Positions 14,782-14,964 of a stretch of 14,964 nt of DNA are shown piece by piece; the stretch's first letter is position 1; every line of letters starts with the position of its first letter. Made by a program: the position numbers and the translations under genes. Source of the DNA: an uncultured Bacteroidales bacterium. GTDB taxonomy: Bacteria > Bacteroidota > Bacteroidia > Bacteroidales > Muribaculaceae. A model generated the notes under the pieces. The model was not told the origin of the DNA. It did no database searches and saw only the letters and a list, made by a program, of their open reading frames with translations. The stretch lies in NCBI GenBank assembly GCA_900552315.1, contig URZM01000038.1, positions 1-14,964 on the forward strand. The letters run 5' to 3'.

Positions 14782-14937
14782 TGCCCCGGAGGGGCAATAG
14801 TTCGTTAACCCCCGGCGCTCGTCGCCGGGGGACACAACACCCCACCACGGACAGCCCCGGACGGGGCTGCACTTTCCCCGCATTTACATCACCTGTAAAC
14901 ACCCAGCACAACGACTGACAATCCGTAAACTCATACC
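14782..14937. repeat. Interspersed three-hairpin repeat, copy B
   Basis: Hairpin 1 is TGCCCC/GGGGCA (14782-14796). GTTAA leads into hairpin 2, with a 9-bp stem (14809-14817 with 14823-14831) and loop CTCGT. Hairpin 3 is CAGCCCCG/CGGGGCTG (14852-14869). A tail with CCAGCACAACGACTGACAAT from 14903 matches copy A at 21 of 26 positions by my alignment. It has the same orientation as copy A. Outer borders are approximate. Confidence 0.8.
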
Positions 14938-14964
14938 CCATTCTCACCGACACCAAGAAAAAAC

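Overview
The window looks like chromosomal DNA from a GC-rich member of the Bacteroidales. Three signs support this. Six promoter candidates have the Bacteroidota form TTG-N20-TAnnTTTG (one has TTCG). There are two outer-membrane beta-barrel proteins with an N-terminal carboxypeptidase-regulatory-like domain. The housekeeping genes also fit: a KdsD-type isomerase without CBS domains, and recF followed by a DUF721 gene. I do not assign a genus. I see no rRNA, tRNA, CRISPR array, transposase or integrase.

Left part (1-4370): the 5' end of an unidentified gene and a secreted C69-family dipeptidase lie on the minus strand. They diverge from a 764-aa outer-membrane barrel protein on the plus strand. 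The shared intergenic region holds two promoters facing apart, with five 9-bp repeat units (GTCNGACNN) between them. A GC-rich hairpin closes the barrel gene.

Centre (4370-8995): a compact minus-strand cluster runs recF, DUF721 (DciA-like), 4HBT thioesterase, kdsD-like isomerase, helical-repeat protein, ribH, msrA. Several junctions overlap or are nearly abutting. It mixes DNA repair or replication, Kdo (LPS) precursor synthesis, riboflavin synthesis and methionine-sulfoxide repair. This is a housekeeping operon rather than one pathway.

Right-centre (9037-11805): a two-gene module (59-aa protein plus GNAT acetyltransferase), resembling a TacAT-type toxin-antitoxin pair, sits between an AMP-binding acyl-CoA ligase gene and recF. 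It is bracketed by a perfect 36-bp direct repeat. Each repeat copy contains a complete promoter, one reading into the module and one into recF. The module is visibly more A+T-rich than its neighbours. I consider this the most interesting arrangement in the window.

Right part (11597-14964): a second barrel protein gene (772 aa) is preceded by its own promoter and a 24-codon small ORF in the leader. It is flanked on both sides, in the same orientation, by copies of a three-hairpin interspersed repeat. The central stems of the two copies differ by two compensatory base-pair changes. A second 9-bp-period array lies downstream of this gene. The ligase gene, transcribed the other way, appears to have a long GC-rich leader of about 170 nt.
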